Positions 1 to 10,841 of a stretch of 64,000 bases of DNA are shown piece by piece. The notes beneath the pieces are model-generated. The model ran no database searches, was not told the DNA's origin, and saw only the letters and a program-made list of their open reading frames with translations. The stretch comes from Vicia villosa (taxonomy: Eukaryota > Streptophyta > Magnoliopsida > Fabales > Fabaceae). The first letter of the stretch is position 1. Every line of letters begins with the position of its first letter. The stretch spans positions 138,596,157 to 138,660,156 of the forward strand of contig NC_081185.1 of NCBI RefSeq assembly GCF_029867415.1, written 5' to 3'. Made by a program: the position numbers and the translations under genes.

Positions 1-1112
1 CTATTTTTTAATTTTAATAAAACTAAATATTTATTTATCTCACGGGTCACTATCAACACAATATTTAATTTATTTTAACCGACCATTGCACACTTTCTCT
101 ATCTTAATTAAAATTTCAATTTTATCTCACATTTTATCCCACACCTTCTTCCTTTCATTTTAATTTTTTTCTATTTAGTTATTATCCCTAAAAAATAATT
201 TATTTTTTAATTTTAATAAAATTAAAAAATTTATTATCGGACGGGTCACTATCAACGCAATATTTATTTTATTTTAATATTGTTTTAACTTGAGAGATAA
301 TATTCTTATTTTTATGACGGGCCACTATCAACACGATTCTTTTTTTTTTAATGATTATTTAATACAATAAAATATATATGATAAAAATAATGAAATGAAT
401 GAGAAAATTAGAATCACTCAAATTTGCTATTTTTACGGGTCACTTTCACCATTATACATTTTTTATTTTAATCAATAAAATATTTATAAATATTTATAAT
501 TATTAGTAATATTCGTAAATATTTGTAATGTTAGATAAATCCTATAAAAATTCATGCTTTCTTTACAAATGGAATCCTATAATTATCATAAGACCAATAT
601 CCATTTAAGATTATGTATTTTAGATGATGTACCATTGTTCATCATCTCACCAAATATATTGATTTTTTTTTTGTATTTAGAACATATTTTATCTATTCTA
701 TTTGTTTATTATCACTAAAAATACCAATTAATCTATTTTTTAATTTCAATAAAATTAAAAATGAACTTTATCAAAGAGAATAATACTACATAGTTATTCA
801 CACAACTAATTTTTTATCTTACGAGTCACTATCAAATTATTACCATTATTTTCAAATGTCAATTTTTTTCTTCTTTTTCCATGTCACAAGTTTTTTTTAA
901 AATTATTTAATACGATTTAGTTTATCTAATAATTGTTTATTTTACCATGTGTATCTAAATACATCATATATCAAATTATTTTTTGTTATAATATTTTGAT
1001 TTCATAATTTTTCATTGTATTTTTCTAATAAATATGAGTTTTTCATATGTATATCTAAAAAAATTATTTCGTCAATATTAAAATAAATTCATCCGCACGG
1101 GTCTCTGACTAG
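1..1112 (+). mobile_element. Helitron, non-autonomous, 3' part
   Basis: The block ends CTAG at 1109-1112, is followed by T, and has a CG-rich word (CCGCACGGGT) about 10 bases before the end, as plant Helitrons do. Variants of ACGGGTCACTATCAA recur near 41, 241, 317, 435 and 821, and the terminus itself resembles this unit. Internal repeats of this kind are common in non-autonomous Helitrons. No coding sequence is visible. The 5' TC end lies before the window. The terminal hairpin is weak, so the class call rests on the CTAG|T end and on the clean junction with NCR sequence just after it. Confidence 0.6.
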
Positions 1113-1398
1113 TGATATGATGATTATCAGATCCTAGAGAGTGAAAAGAAGCCCAACTACAATATTAAATAAGTTGTCCTTTAGTTATGATATTTCTATT
1201 TTATAATTTGATTTTCATCTAGTTTGTTATTTTGATTTATATTTCATGAACCTTGTAGCTATGGGCTGTATTGTAAAATGATGTTAAATGGATAAAATAA
1301 GTTGTCAAATTTTCTTTACAATCTTGTTGTCTATTAGATTATTTATGTAGAAAATACTTTTTAGATTACTTTAACCCTGTCATTTTATATTTCTTAAG
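1113..1398 (+). pseudogene. 3' remnant of an NCR gene
   Basis: This stretch aligns by eye, base for base over long runs, with the last codons and 3' flank of NCR gene 1 (8597-8880). Shared words include GATTATCAGATC, AAGTTGTCC, CCTTGTA and TGATGTTAAATG. The match starts exactly at the Helitron end and stops near 1398, just before a CACTA-like terminus. The cysteine-coding exon is absent here. It should lie upstream of the Helitron, outside the window, if the Helitron simply inserted into the gene. Confidence 0.75.
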
Positions 1399-1403
1399 AA
1401 AGT

Positions 1404-2184
1404 CACTACAAGAAAAAAAACTATAAAGAGTGGAATCAAAGAAAGAAACATTTTGAAAAAAATTATTTGTTAATAAATTTTTTCTCTTTTATCTTTAGAT
1501 TTTTTTAATCCAAAGAAAAATTAATATTTTTTTAAGCCTAACCACATTGTCATCGAAAGAAAAATTTTAGTGATCCATGACTAATAATAAATCATATGAT
1601 ATTGCTTAAGTGAAATACGAAATGTTTATATAGTTCATGTATTGTCCAATCATGAGAGAAATGATAACTATTGAAAGATATTCAGTAATATCATTATTTA
1701 GACGAATAACTAACTGTATATTTAAACTTATTTTAAAATCTCACTTTAGGCAAGTAGTTTATCTTCATGTTATAGTTTGTGTAAATTTATAATGTTGGCA
1801 AAGAACTTGCAATACAAACAATATCATGTCATAAAACAAATCTTTTTCAAAAGCTATTGATCAGGTGATTTAACCCCTCAAGAAATATGCATTACAAAAT
1901 TTCTAAATCATCTTAATAGATTTTGTTTGAGTATAAACAAAAGATTAGTTTGTGTGAGTTGATAAGTTCCCTTGTTTTGTAATTGGGATTGAGTACCCCT
2001 AATACTCTTGATTAATCAAATCCTTGCTTACAAAATAAAAAAATAATAAAATTCTGATTTATCAATGAAAAATGATTAACAAAAATAGTTTAGACTTTTT
2101 ACTTGAAAATTAATCAAAAACATGTGAAAATGATTGAAAAACCACCAACTAAAATGCAAAGACCTTGCCAAGACCATCTTCTAC
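1404..2184 (+). mobile_element. CACTA-like terminus and AT-rich sequence
   Basis: CACTACAAGAAAA at 1404 matches the usual terminal inverted repeat start of plant CACTA (En/Spm) elements, and it falls where homology to the NCR 3' flank ends. No inverted partner end and no transposase were found, so this is a fragment or a chance match. The rest of the stretch is AT-rich with no gene that I can support. Confidence 0.3.
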
Positions 2185-2540
2185 CACTACTACAAAAAGT
2201 GTTTTTAATCTCGGACGGAAAATGCGTTTTACCATGGCTATAGAAACGAGGTAACGAAGGGCGTCATAAAAAGTAACATGTTTCCTAATTTATCTAATCA
2301 TGTTTCAATCTTTTACAAAAAAAATTAGAATAAGGAAGTTTTTTCCAAAGATCATTATACAACAAGATTAAGATTTAACCAAACAAACATTTTCAATCAA
2401 CATAATGGAAGCTTGGTTTCTTGCGCTTTTGGGAAGTTCAACCATGTTCAAAGACCAAAACCTTAATGAACTTTTAAGCTAGACCCTGTTGCTCTTTAAG
2501 GAGGCATTCTCCGTTGTGAACAAGGAGACATTATACAATT
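2185..2540 (+). mobile_element. Second CACTA-like terminus
   Basis: CACTACTACAAAAAGTG at 2185, followed by a subterminal stretch with CGGACGG and GCGTTTT words, resembles a CACTA element end. It has the same orientation as the 1404 terminus, so the two do not form an inverted pair. No coding sequence is visible. The call is tentative. Confidence 0.3.
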
Positions 2541-3420
2541 AAGTTAGGTGTGTTTATTTGTCTTAGGTGTTTTTGTTTTGTTTTGTAATATTTTACGCAT
2601 AAGTCTTATTAATGTATTAAGGGAATAGAGTATTTGGATTGTATTTTGGTTTCATCATTTATAAACACTTGTAACTGATCAAACTCCAAGAAGAATGTTC
2701 TAGTGAAAGTGAAACGGGTCTCATATTTAGGGGAGTCACGAATAGAAATTCACAGGAAGTATTAGAAAAACAAACATTGAACTAGGAGAGTTCAAATTAG
2801 ATCACTTTGTAATTTTAACTATTAAGAGTGAATTTTCTTTCATTATTTGAATTCCTTTCAAACGTAGGTGGCTTTGCACCGAATTAGGTTACCGATTCAT
2901 GTGTTATTTGTTTTACAACTTTAACTTTATTGATTGCACATTACACATGTCATACACATTGTTACTATATTATGTTTAACATCTCATAATCCAATGAAAA
3001 GAATTTCAATTCGAATTAGAGAAAGGACTTTGTTCTGGTAGGGGGAGCTCTATGGGATTTATATATTATGTTCAAAATGGACAATACTAAAGAAGGGGGA
3101 GATATAAATTAACCACCTATTATAGATGGAAAAACTATGTTTATTAGAAAGCTCTCATGGTTTCTTTTCTCAAGTCTATGTATAATAAAACATGGAAAGC
3201 AATCATAAAAAGGTGGATACCCCCAAAAGGTTACAACATAAGACTACATATAATATGTGAAGCCAGATAGTGATATGTTAAAAGATGAAGATGAATAAGC
3301 TCAAGGAAACTTTTGTGCTCTCAATGCTATTTACAACGGGGCTGACAAAAATATTTTCAAGCTCATTAATACTTGCTCCAGTGCCAAAAAAGCTTGGGAG
3401 ACCCTCTAATTTACGCATGA
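2540..3420 (+). pseudogene. Copia remnant: LTR-like sequence and broken gag
   Basis: A gag-like reading frame starts with ATG at 3077, meets a stop after about 11 codons, then continues with PPIIDGKNY, the usual opening of a Copia gag. Further on, with stops and frameshifts, come a W-KAI motif and the words ALNAIYNGADKN and KLINTCSSAKKAWETL (3297-3405), typical of the UBN2-type gag domain. The 2560-2990 stretch resembles the leader/LTR sequence near 39480-39788, both containing ATATTTAGGGG. No pol domain follows. This is a 5' fragment of a dead element. Confidence 0.65.
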
Positions 3421-3444
3421 AGGCCCCTCCAAAAAGCTACCATT

Positions 3445-4500
3445 GCCACAAGGCATTCTCAAATGTCTGCAAGATTACCCCAAGGCTGGCACTCGTACAT
3501 TCGACCTGCTGCTCAGTTAGGGAAGCGAGTTCAAGGCTCAAAAACTCTAATTCCTTCTAGCCCATCGAAAGATGGGCTTGAGCAAATGATAGACTTCCTT
3601 GAACAGAAACCAAAGCCTCACTCTTCCTCGCTATTGTCCTCACCAGATGGGTCACCTGATCGGCAAGATAAACTATAAGATTAAGGGGAGGCAAAGTATC
3701 TCTTACCCATGTAAGAAAGGTATAAGCTATCTCTATTTCTTGCAAGTACTTATACCATTGAATATTTAGATCACGAACACTCTCCTCCAGTTGTTACTTC
3801 TCTACACGATGCTTGTTGGATCAAATAGTTTCCAAGCATCCAGTTTCCCTAAGGGATACAATGGTTGAGGCACGAAGAGTATACCAAGCCAGAGTCTCTA
3901 GTTCCTCCTTTAGAGCATACCCATACATATTTTCCAAGTATGTGTAGTTCTCTTCCAAAGGAGGGATCCAACGATCTCTAGAGGAATGAGAGCTTGACCC
4001 CATTAACCACTAACGTGTAGGAAGACTCGACATACTCGGGGAGTGTCACAAGTGTGTTCAAAGAAGCTTCACTCCCCACCAGACATATTCATCTCTTTAT
4101 GAGACGAAACTATAGTTCATCCTTCATCTAATATACACATCACAAGTGTTAGAAAAATACATCATGAATAGGAATATTAAAGACTAAGAGGCCAATAGTT
4201 TCTAAGACATACCAAATATGAGTTTTCTTTCTTCCTCAAAATTGGCCTTTATAAGTAATGGAATGTCGTCGAGGACTTTCAAGCATTTCCAATCAGCCTC
4301 CTCTATGGGGGTACCTCTTTCGAAATAACTTAGGTCATTGATGAAGCTCATCAACTATTTCTTCTGGTACAAATCTTCTAAAGTGAGGTCCTTCTCCTTG
4401 TTTACGAATATATTGTTCCATATTAGAAAGTTACTTTCAATCCCATACTTAGGAAACTGCTCGACACATCTTCCCTCTACCCCGTCTCCAAACTGTAGAA
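3445..4500 (-). pseudogene. Gypsy-type retroelement ORF remnant
   Basis: Read on the minus strand from about 4480 down to 3557, broken frames give pieces such as IWNNIFVNKEKDLTLEDLY, FINDLSYFERGTPIEE and LIFGMS, then a helical, probably coiled-coil tail with WIPPLEENYTYLENMYG and LETLAWYTLRASTIVSL. These look like the plant family called putative gypsy-type transposase (PF04195-like), whose members end in a coiled coil. I recognise the style, not an exact relative. Several stops and shifts make it non-functional. It may belong with the similar remnant at 9600-10841. Confidence 0.4.
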
Positions 4501-6952
4501 TGAGCTTATGGGTATAGGGGTGACAAGAAAGAACAAACCTTCAAAAGGTTGTAGCTCAGTAAGATACCCAAAGACACACATTGTCGGCTCCAAACAGATT
4601 ATCCTTATGCTCTGTGTCTGAATCGCCGTGTCATGGTGGAATTGAAAGAGGTGAAAGGAAAGGATCACATGATCGGTAAAATAGCAAGTGTACTATTTTG
4701 TCTCTATAGTAATAAAGGGAAAATTCCCCGAATGGCGAATCTCAAGGACTACTTGACGAATAAGAGTTTTATCAATATTTCAATTAGACAAAAGTTCAAA
4801 GGGGTTTTGAATGGTTTATAGTCAAATTGCAATTAAAGAAAAATTAAGTATTGAAACGATGAACAGAGATGAATAGATTGTTAGGGCTCGGTGAATGATT
4901 CTTCCTGTAACAACTTGTATTCCCAATAAAACAGCATAATTTTCATAATTGATTACCGGTTCTCTAGAGTATCTAATCCTAAGGCCTTAGTGAAAAGATC
5001 TTTGACATCACAACCTAATTACTATGTTCATAGGCAATTACAGTTATGATCAAGCATTTCCATAAAAAGAATTTCCGGTTACGATAAAGTATCCCTAGTC
5101 CTAGGTGATAGTTATTACCATATGTTCTTAGTCAAGTCAACAAACAATAGCTATCCTACTTAGATTATTCATGCAATTTCAATATCTGTTTTTCTGGCGG
5201 TTAAAGCATTAAGAACAAACATAGAACAAATCAACGATTATGAAAACCAAATTGTTATTGCATTAAGGAAATAAAGTCATTACATTATAAATTAGGGTCA
5301 CCCCCTAGAAATAGGGGGTTTAGCTACTAATAAAAATAACAAAAAACATAGTGTTAATGACAGACATTACAGATAAATGAAGGAAATCCAATCTTCAATG
5401 GAAAAATCTCATAGAAATCTTCAATCCTTGCATCAAATCTGAGTTCTCCGGCCTTCTGCAGTGTATTTTCGCTCCCAAATTCGTTGAACCCTTGTGCCAA
5501 CGCATTCTCCTCATTTTATCTCTTTTTTGTCTGGGCTTTTCAGCAAAGAAAGCCCAAAATCACATTTGACACGCATCTGGGCACGCGTCCTAGGTGAGGA
5601 GGTATTTTCAGTGCAATCCTATGCTTCTGGAACGCGTTTGGCCACGCGTTTTGGCAGGTGACACGCGTCTGGAGACGCGTGTGGGCAGAGGGGCTGATTT
5701 CTGGATTTCTGCAAGACTGGCACGTGTCTTGGGACGCTTTTGGTCAGCCTGTGGCATTTTCTTTGTTCCACACGTGTCTGGGGATGCGTCCTCCCACGTG
5801 ACTTTTTCAAGCTCCACACACGTTTGGGGATGCATTTGCTAGTTTATGTGCTTTTCTTCAGTTTTTCACTTTTTAGCACTGATTTTCCCCACTTCATTCA
5901 TCTGAGTCTGCAAACACTTAAACACACAATCAAAGCATAAAATGCGGAATAAAGAAATAAAAAAACTTAACAAAATCTCTCAAAGGCAACTAAAATCAAC
6001 AGGAAAAACATGTGTAAAAACCATTGATCATCACATAAGGCTTTCCTTTTAGGTATTCTCACCAATAATGATAAACATTCATGTATCCCAGCATGCGAAA
6101 TGAAGTTGTTAAGAAGCCATCGCTATATGCTTCAGGATTTCTATCTCAAAGGCATTAAAGGGCACAGAAATACCCGAAGCCGGAAAAATGCACTCATAAA
6201 AGGGATTGGCGCAAACGCCATACTTACTACATATTATTTCATTGTTTGTGAGACTTAAGCACCCCAATCACGCGATGAGCTAACTTCAAGAAAGGCATCA
6301 TCGAAACTATTGTTCTTGGAAAAATAGAAAGACTAGAAAAGTAGATAAAGTCTATCCAAGAAGATAGAGGATGCTTTTGGGATTTGTGATTAATCTTCTA
6401 TGACTTTTTACCCATTATGTACAAACTTTTTAGAAGCAGGAAGGTAAACCACTAAAGAAGAAGACAACTACTAAAATGGGAAAATGACTCAAAGAAACCA
6501 ATACCGACTCTTTAGGGACTATGTTCTAGCATACAAACGGAAATAGACCTTGTCAAACATTTCAAATCACTCGCACACAACACTCAAGTGTTTTGTCTTC
6601 CAAGAGTCATAATGATGAGACTTTTGAAAAGGTGTTTCAATTCGGATCATTAAATGAATGAATCCCCAAGGTAATGAAACATTTCATTTTTCTCTTCTAA
6701 ATGTAAAGGCGAGAGTAATTGGAAAGTAACAAACCTATGCCTCGTTGAGCATAGACACGAGCTTGGGGAAAAACTGCTATGGGCCGGTCATTCCGACCCA
6801 AGCTGACCACTATAAGGGAATAGTAATCCTTCCAGAATCCTATTCGCACACGAGAATTCTCCTCACGGCGATACAAAAGATCTAAACTACAAGTACATTC
6901 AACAAGTCTCCGCAATTCACTACTAACAAATAGTAAGTTTGTTATTTCCTAT
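4501..6952. repeat. Unassigned repeat-like sequence with an ACGCGT-word cluster
   Basis: No convincing gene was found in these 2.4 kb. The longest frames (up to 82 codons) overlap on both strands and owe their length to the GC-richer patch at 5570-5840. That patch has degenerate copies of ACACGCGTCTGGGGACGCGT spaced about 50-60 bases apart. The remainder reads like LTR or leader sequence of a retrotransposon: long, non-coding, moderately AT-rich, with CACCCCCTAGAAATAGGGGG near 5300. I cannot name the element. Confidence 0.45.
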
Positions 6953-7400
6953 TGTCATACCCAAATTTGCCCGCCCCATTTCGAAGAAAAATCAAATGAT
7001 TTTCAAATTTGGGTTTTATAAATTTCTTCGATTTATTTTGGATTTTTATTAAACACATGGTTTGGCTATTATTTCATTCCGCTTACTTAAAAATATAAAA
7101 ATAGTTTGTTTAAAATTATTTGTATTTTTAACCTTCATATACTTTCAAATGGCTTTCTATTTCGAATAAATAAGATATCACAGTTGGTAAGAAATCAGTG
7201 CTTGCAAATATAAGGTCATGGGTTAAAATTTCACTTGGTGCACTTTAGTTATTTTTTGGCTACTTTTAATCTTCTTTGCACCTGGACACAAATATATGTC
7301 CAGATTCTTAATCTTGGTGACCAAAATAAGTTTGGACTTTTTTCTATTGGATAATTTTCTTTTTAGTGTTTTTTAACCTAATTTTAAATCTATAAGGGTT
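6953..7400 (+). mobile_element. Ogre-like LTR fragment (5' end)
   Basis: TGTCATACCCAAATTTGCCC at 6953 matches the LTR start of Ogre-like Ty3/gypsy elements. The same start, as TGTTATACCCCAAAATTTGC, is seen on the minus strand at 60270. About 200 bases in, at 7170-7245, is a tRNA-like stretch: a box A-like CACAGTTGGTAAG, then GTCATGGGTTAAAATTTC as a decayed box B. Downstream the sequence fades into the AT-rich NCR 5' flank. No internal region follows, so this is a truncated or solo LTR. Confidence 0.5.
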
Positions 7401-7449
7401 TACACCAACATGCTAAAAGAAACAACAAACATTGATTGCTAAAATGACG

Positions 7450-8306
7450 TTTTTATTTATCCACTATATTATTATTGTTTTATTATTTTCACGTTCATTT
7501 ATAAAATGTTTATAAATAATCAAGTTTTTTAAAAAATAAATTATAGGATTGATAAGTTTTTTTAATGTAAACTTCATACTAAGTGGTCCAAAGGGTCAAA
7601 AACAATAATGATATACATTAGATTCATTTAATAATTTTTTTAAAAACTATTCTAATTTTGTGAATTTTTATTTAAAATTAAAAGTTATAAAATACTAAAA
7701 AAGTTTATTAAAAATGAATTCTTCTAGTTGATAAGTTTTATAACTTTTAAGTAATGATTTATTTAAAACATTGACTTTAAAAGGAGAATTCATTTTTAAT
7801 AAACTTAGATTTGTTAAAAATGTCTCTAATTATGCAAAAGGTAAAAGGTAAAAAATGACGAGACATTGATTTATTTAAGAGACTTTTAATATTTGAAAAT
7901 TTTAAATATTTATTTTAACAACTTTACAAGTACTTCGTTTAAAAATTCTATAAGTGTTAAAAAGTTATACAAATGATGTAAGTAAAGCAATAAGTTTATA
8001 AATTATAAAGGTTTTTAAATAATAAAAAACTGCTAAAAAATAAATTCTTATGCCTGATAGTTTTTTATGTGATTTCCTTTCTATGTACGTAAAAGGTGGA
8101 AATATAGCACATTGATGTGTTTAAGAGACATTTAAGTATTATAAAATATAAAAATATTTATTGTTATAAGTTTTTATAAGTGTTTTGTGGGAGAAAAAAA
8201 AACCTCCATAAAGTGTTAAAAACTATACCAGTGAGTGATGTAAGTAAAACATTAAATTTATAAATCATAAAGTGATAAAGTAGTATGATATCAAAGGATG
8301 GAAAAT
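7450..8306 (+). promoter_or_regulatory. NCR gene 1 upstream region
   Basis: This AT-rich flank shares ordered blocks with the flanks of NCR genes 2 and 3: ATTGATAAGTTTTTTTAATG, GTCCAAAGGGTC, and, near the gene, GATGTAAGTAAAACATTAAA followed by TATAAATCATAAAG (8234-8275). The shared order shows that promoter and gene duplicated together. A perfect 22-bp inverted repeat lies inside (7701-7722 and 7785-7806). The TATA-like stretch at about 8256-8262 is the likely core promoter; the better-preserved CACTATATAAG of gene 2 is degraded here. Confidence 0.6.
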
Positions 8307-8607
8307 ATGGCTAAAATAGTCAAATTTATTTATGTTATGATTACCATTTTTTCTCTACTTTTTGTCACAACGAGCATTAGCAGTAAGTTATTTTTTTCTT
8401 TCAGTTTTTCTTTACTTCGTACATAATCTTTATCTTATCTTCATATTTTATCATATTTTAGTAATATTTATTTTTATTCCCTTCTTTGTTATAGCGGATG
8501 GTGATGACTGTTTTTCAAGTTCTGATTGTGAATGCGACCCTCCTTTGATACCTTTTTGTATTGTAAAATTGTGTTTGTGCTTAGAAAGGGATCCAATTAT
8601 GATATGA
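8307..8607 (+). CDS. Nodule-specific cysteine-rich (NCR) peptide 1
   Basis: Exon 1 (8307-8382) encodes a 25-residue signal peptide starting MAKIVKF. A 112-base intron (donor GTAAGT, acceptor TTATAG) leads to exon 2 (8495-8607). The 62-residue product has six cysteines at 31, 37, 39, 47, 52 and 54 (C-x5-C-x-C-x7-C-x4-C-x-C) after an acidic DGDD. NCR peptides are secreted into symbiosomes of nodule cells and act on rhizobial bacteroids; nodule expression is inferred from the family. An in-frame ATG lies 9 bases upstream at 8298. I chose 8307 because it aligns with the start of gene 3, which lacks the upstream ATG. The gene looks intact. The nearest sequence relatives in the window are genes 2 and 3. 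Confidence 0.87.
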
Positions 8608-9013
8608 TTATCAGATCTTAGGGACTAAAAAGAAGCTCAACTATAATATTATATAAGTTGTCCTTAGTTGTGGTATTTGCATCTTATTATTTGATTTTCA
8701 TATATTTTGTTATTTTTCATATTTCATGGACCTTGTAACAATGATTTATACTCTAAAGTGATGTTAAATGAAATAAAATAAGGTATCAATATTTTTTTTT
8801 ACAACCTTATTGTCTATTAGAATATATGATGTTAAAATACTTCTTATGTTACTTTAAGCCTATCATTTTATATTTCTCTTATAATATTTTTAAACATTTG
8901 TTTTTTTTTTTTCACACTTCAATTTACATTACTCCTACCGTTTAATTTATTTCATAATCTTGAGTACTTTGTTTTTTTAAGAAAAATTAAAATGTGACTA
9001 CCTAAACATAGTA
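8608..9013 (+). other. NCR gene 1 3' flank
   Basis: This 3' flank is shared with the remnant at 1113-1398 and, more loosely, with the flank of gene 2 (29750-29850). It contains ATTTCATGGACCTTGTA and GATGTTAAATGAAATA, probably 3' UTR. Beyond about 8890 the sequence is AT-rich with no feature that I can support. Confidence 0.5.
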
Positions 9014-9296
9014 CTCCCTCCGTTCCTTTTTAAGTGTCGTTTTAGTAAAAAGCTCTTCAACCAAGATAGTAGATTATTTGAGTTACTTTTTCTATTATAC
9101 CCTTATTTATTTTTCTCTTTTCAAATAAATTCAATCATAAACTCTCTTTTTTCAATAACTAATTGAAAAATTTGAGGTGGAGTTATTGAGAAGATAAGGG
9201 TATAAATGACAAATTATAACATTAAATTATAAAACGACACTTAAATAGGAACAAAAAAATTCTTCTAAAACGACACTTAAAAAGGAACGGAGGGAG
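9014..9296. mobile_element. Stowaway-type MITE
   Basis: The element starts CTCCCTCCGTTCCTTTTTAA after a TA dinucleotide and ends with the inverted partner AAAGGAACGGAGGGAG at 9296. This is the classic Stowaway (Tc1/mariner-related) terminus. The right-hand TA is lost: GAAC follows. Part of the right terminus, AAAACGACACTTAAA, is duplicated internally near 9231-9246. There is no coding capacity. Confidence 0.85.
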
Positions 9297-9418
9297 GAAC
9301 TTTCTACAATAAATGTACAGGTCTTAGTTTTTATATTTTATTTGAGTTATAAAACTTCAAATTTTTTTTTTATAGAAAATCCAACTTCATTAATATTCAA
9401 TCATTTGTATATGTCTGT

Positions 9419-9590
9419 GTTGGAACAAATATGTTCATACGGCATAGGTTTTGATGATAATAAAGTACTTAAAGAACAATTGGGTATACTAACATTTTTT
9501 TAAGTGTGCATAATCATTAAGCTCTTAATTAACTTGGTTTAAACCCATTTGAACAATTTATGAAGAGAAGAAGATATCACTCAGACGTCA
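9419..9590 (+). mobile_element. Copia (SIRE-like) LTR fragment
   Basis: TGTTGGAACAAATATGTTC at 9419, followed by TTTTGATGATAATAAAG, mirrors the opening of the SIRE-type LTR at 10842 (TGTTAGAACAAGATTTGTTC, then TTTTGATGATAAC). The similarity fades near 9560-9590. It is a short LTR stub with no internal region. Confidence 0.55.
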
Positions 9591-9599
9591 ACCAAGGGC

Positions 9600-10841
9600 C
9601 ACTAGGCCAAGACGTAAATCAGGTCATTACTCTTCCTTTGGGGTCATCACCTCGTCAACATCATTCCTTGAATGAGAGACTTCAGACTCACCTTCTGTTT
9701 TCTCATCCAGGCTATGAGTCTCCTCGATGGGAGCAGGGTTTTTTTGTAGGGGCCTCTATCTCCTCATCCATCAGCGCACCATCTCACACAAATTTGAGAA
9801 ATTCCTAGAGATTCAAGTCCATATTGGGAAAGATGAATAGAACTTGCTCCTTAGCACGCTCAAAGTATATGTCAGATGAAGACAAAAGCTCGTCGATTAG
9901 CTCTGACACAACATTCTCCAAATATTTTTGGCAGAGGAGAGCGACTTTCAAAGAATCTTACAAAGAGTTCTTCTCAATAAAGACCTCTTTCACCTTGGCC
10001 TGAACATCCTCCAACCTTTTCTCCCACTTCTCCTCATCTTGGTGGTGGGACTGCAACAACATATGGCTCTCGTTATAGGCGTTTATCCATTCTTTGAGTT
10101 TTGCCTTTCGATCCTTTACCACTTTGTCACATCTTCCCTACTCCACCTCCTACATCATGAGCACCCTTAGTAGAAGGTTGTCCTTCATGTTCATAATGAC
10201 CAAAATAGGCTTATATCATAAGACTTGGTAATCAACTAGAAACTCATTGGAGAAGGGGATGTGAGAACTCTTCAACCAGGGTGTGTCAATTTCGACATCA
10301 TTCCACCAGGCCGAGGAAGCCGAAGGAACATTGGCTATAGGGGCACCGTCATTATCATCTTGTCGCCATCGGAAGTGGATCCCCTTTTTACTCTCTTAGC
10401 CTTGACATCTGGCAAGTCTAGAGTTGGCTCCTCGACTAACCTTTTTGTCCTTTAGGAATGAAACCATCTGGATGGCTCTTTGAGATTTTGGTACCCATAC
10501 TGGAAGACTCTGATTTCTCCCACCTTAGCAAAAGTTTCTCCACTGGAATATTTTCCTATTGATCTACAAAATAATACATGGATCATAAAAGGAATACAAA
10601 GGCGCGCTAAAAAAAAGGAGAAATCCATTTACCTATATAGGTGGAAATGTGTCTGCCACCTCCCCGCTAAAGATTAACGATGGTCCATAATATCAAAATA
10701 CAATAAGAAGTGAACAGTCCTCTTATCCCCAAGAGAATGGAAAATTGGGTCGTATCCCATGATTATCACCGATTTATCCATCCAAGACAAAGGAAAAAGG
10801 GGTTGTCATCCGATCCTAGCATCACGATAGAATCATCTCGC
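9600..10841 (-). pseudogene. Gypsy-type retroelement ORF remnant
   Basis: Minus-strand broken frames from 10830 downward include VMLGSDDNPFFL near the start and, near the low-coordinate end, RAKEQVLFIFPNMDLNL and DGALMDEEIEAP, interrupted by stops. The style matches the plant gypsy-type transposase-like ORFs (PF04195-like) and the remnant at 3445-4500. The SIRE LTR abuts it at 10842, so it was the insertion target of that element. Function is lost. Confidence 0.35.

Noticed and set aside
1404..2200. A complete CACTA element between the two CACTAC termini
   Set aside because: Both termini have the same orientation; a real element needs an inverted GTAGTG end, which I did not find.
5594..5842. 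Protein genes of 66-82 codons on both strands
   Set aside because: Overlapping frames on both strands follow from the GC-rich ACGCGT words and show no motif or conserved start.
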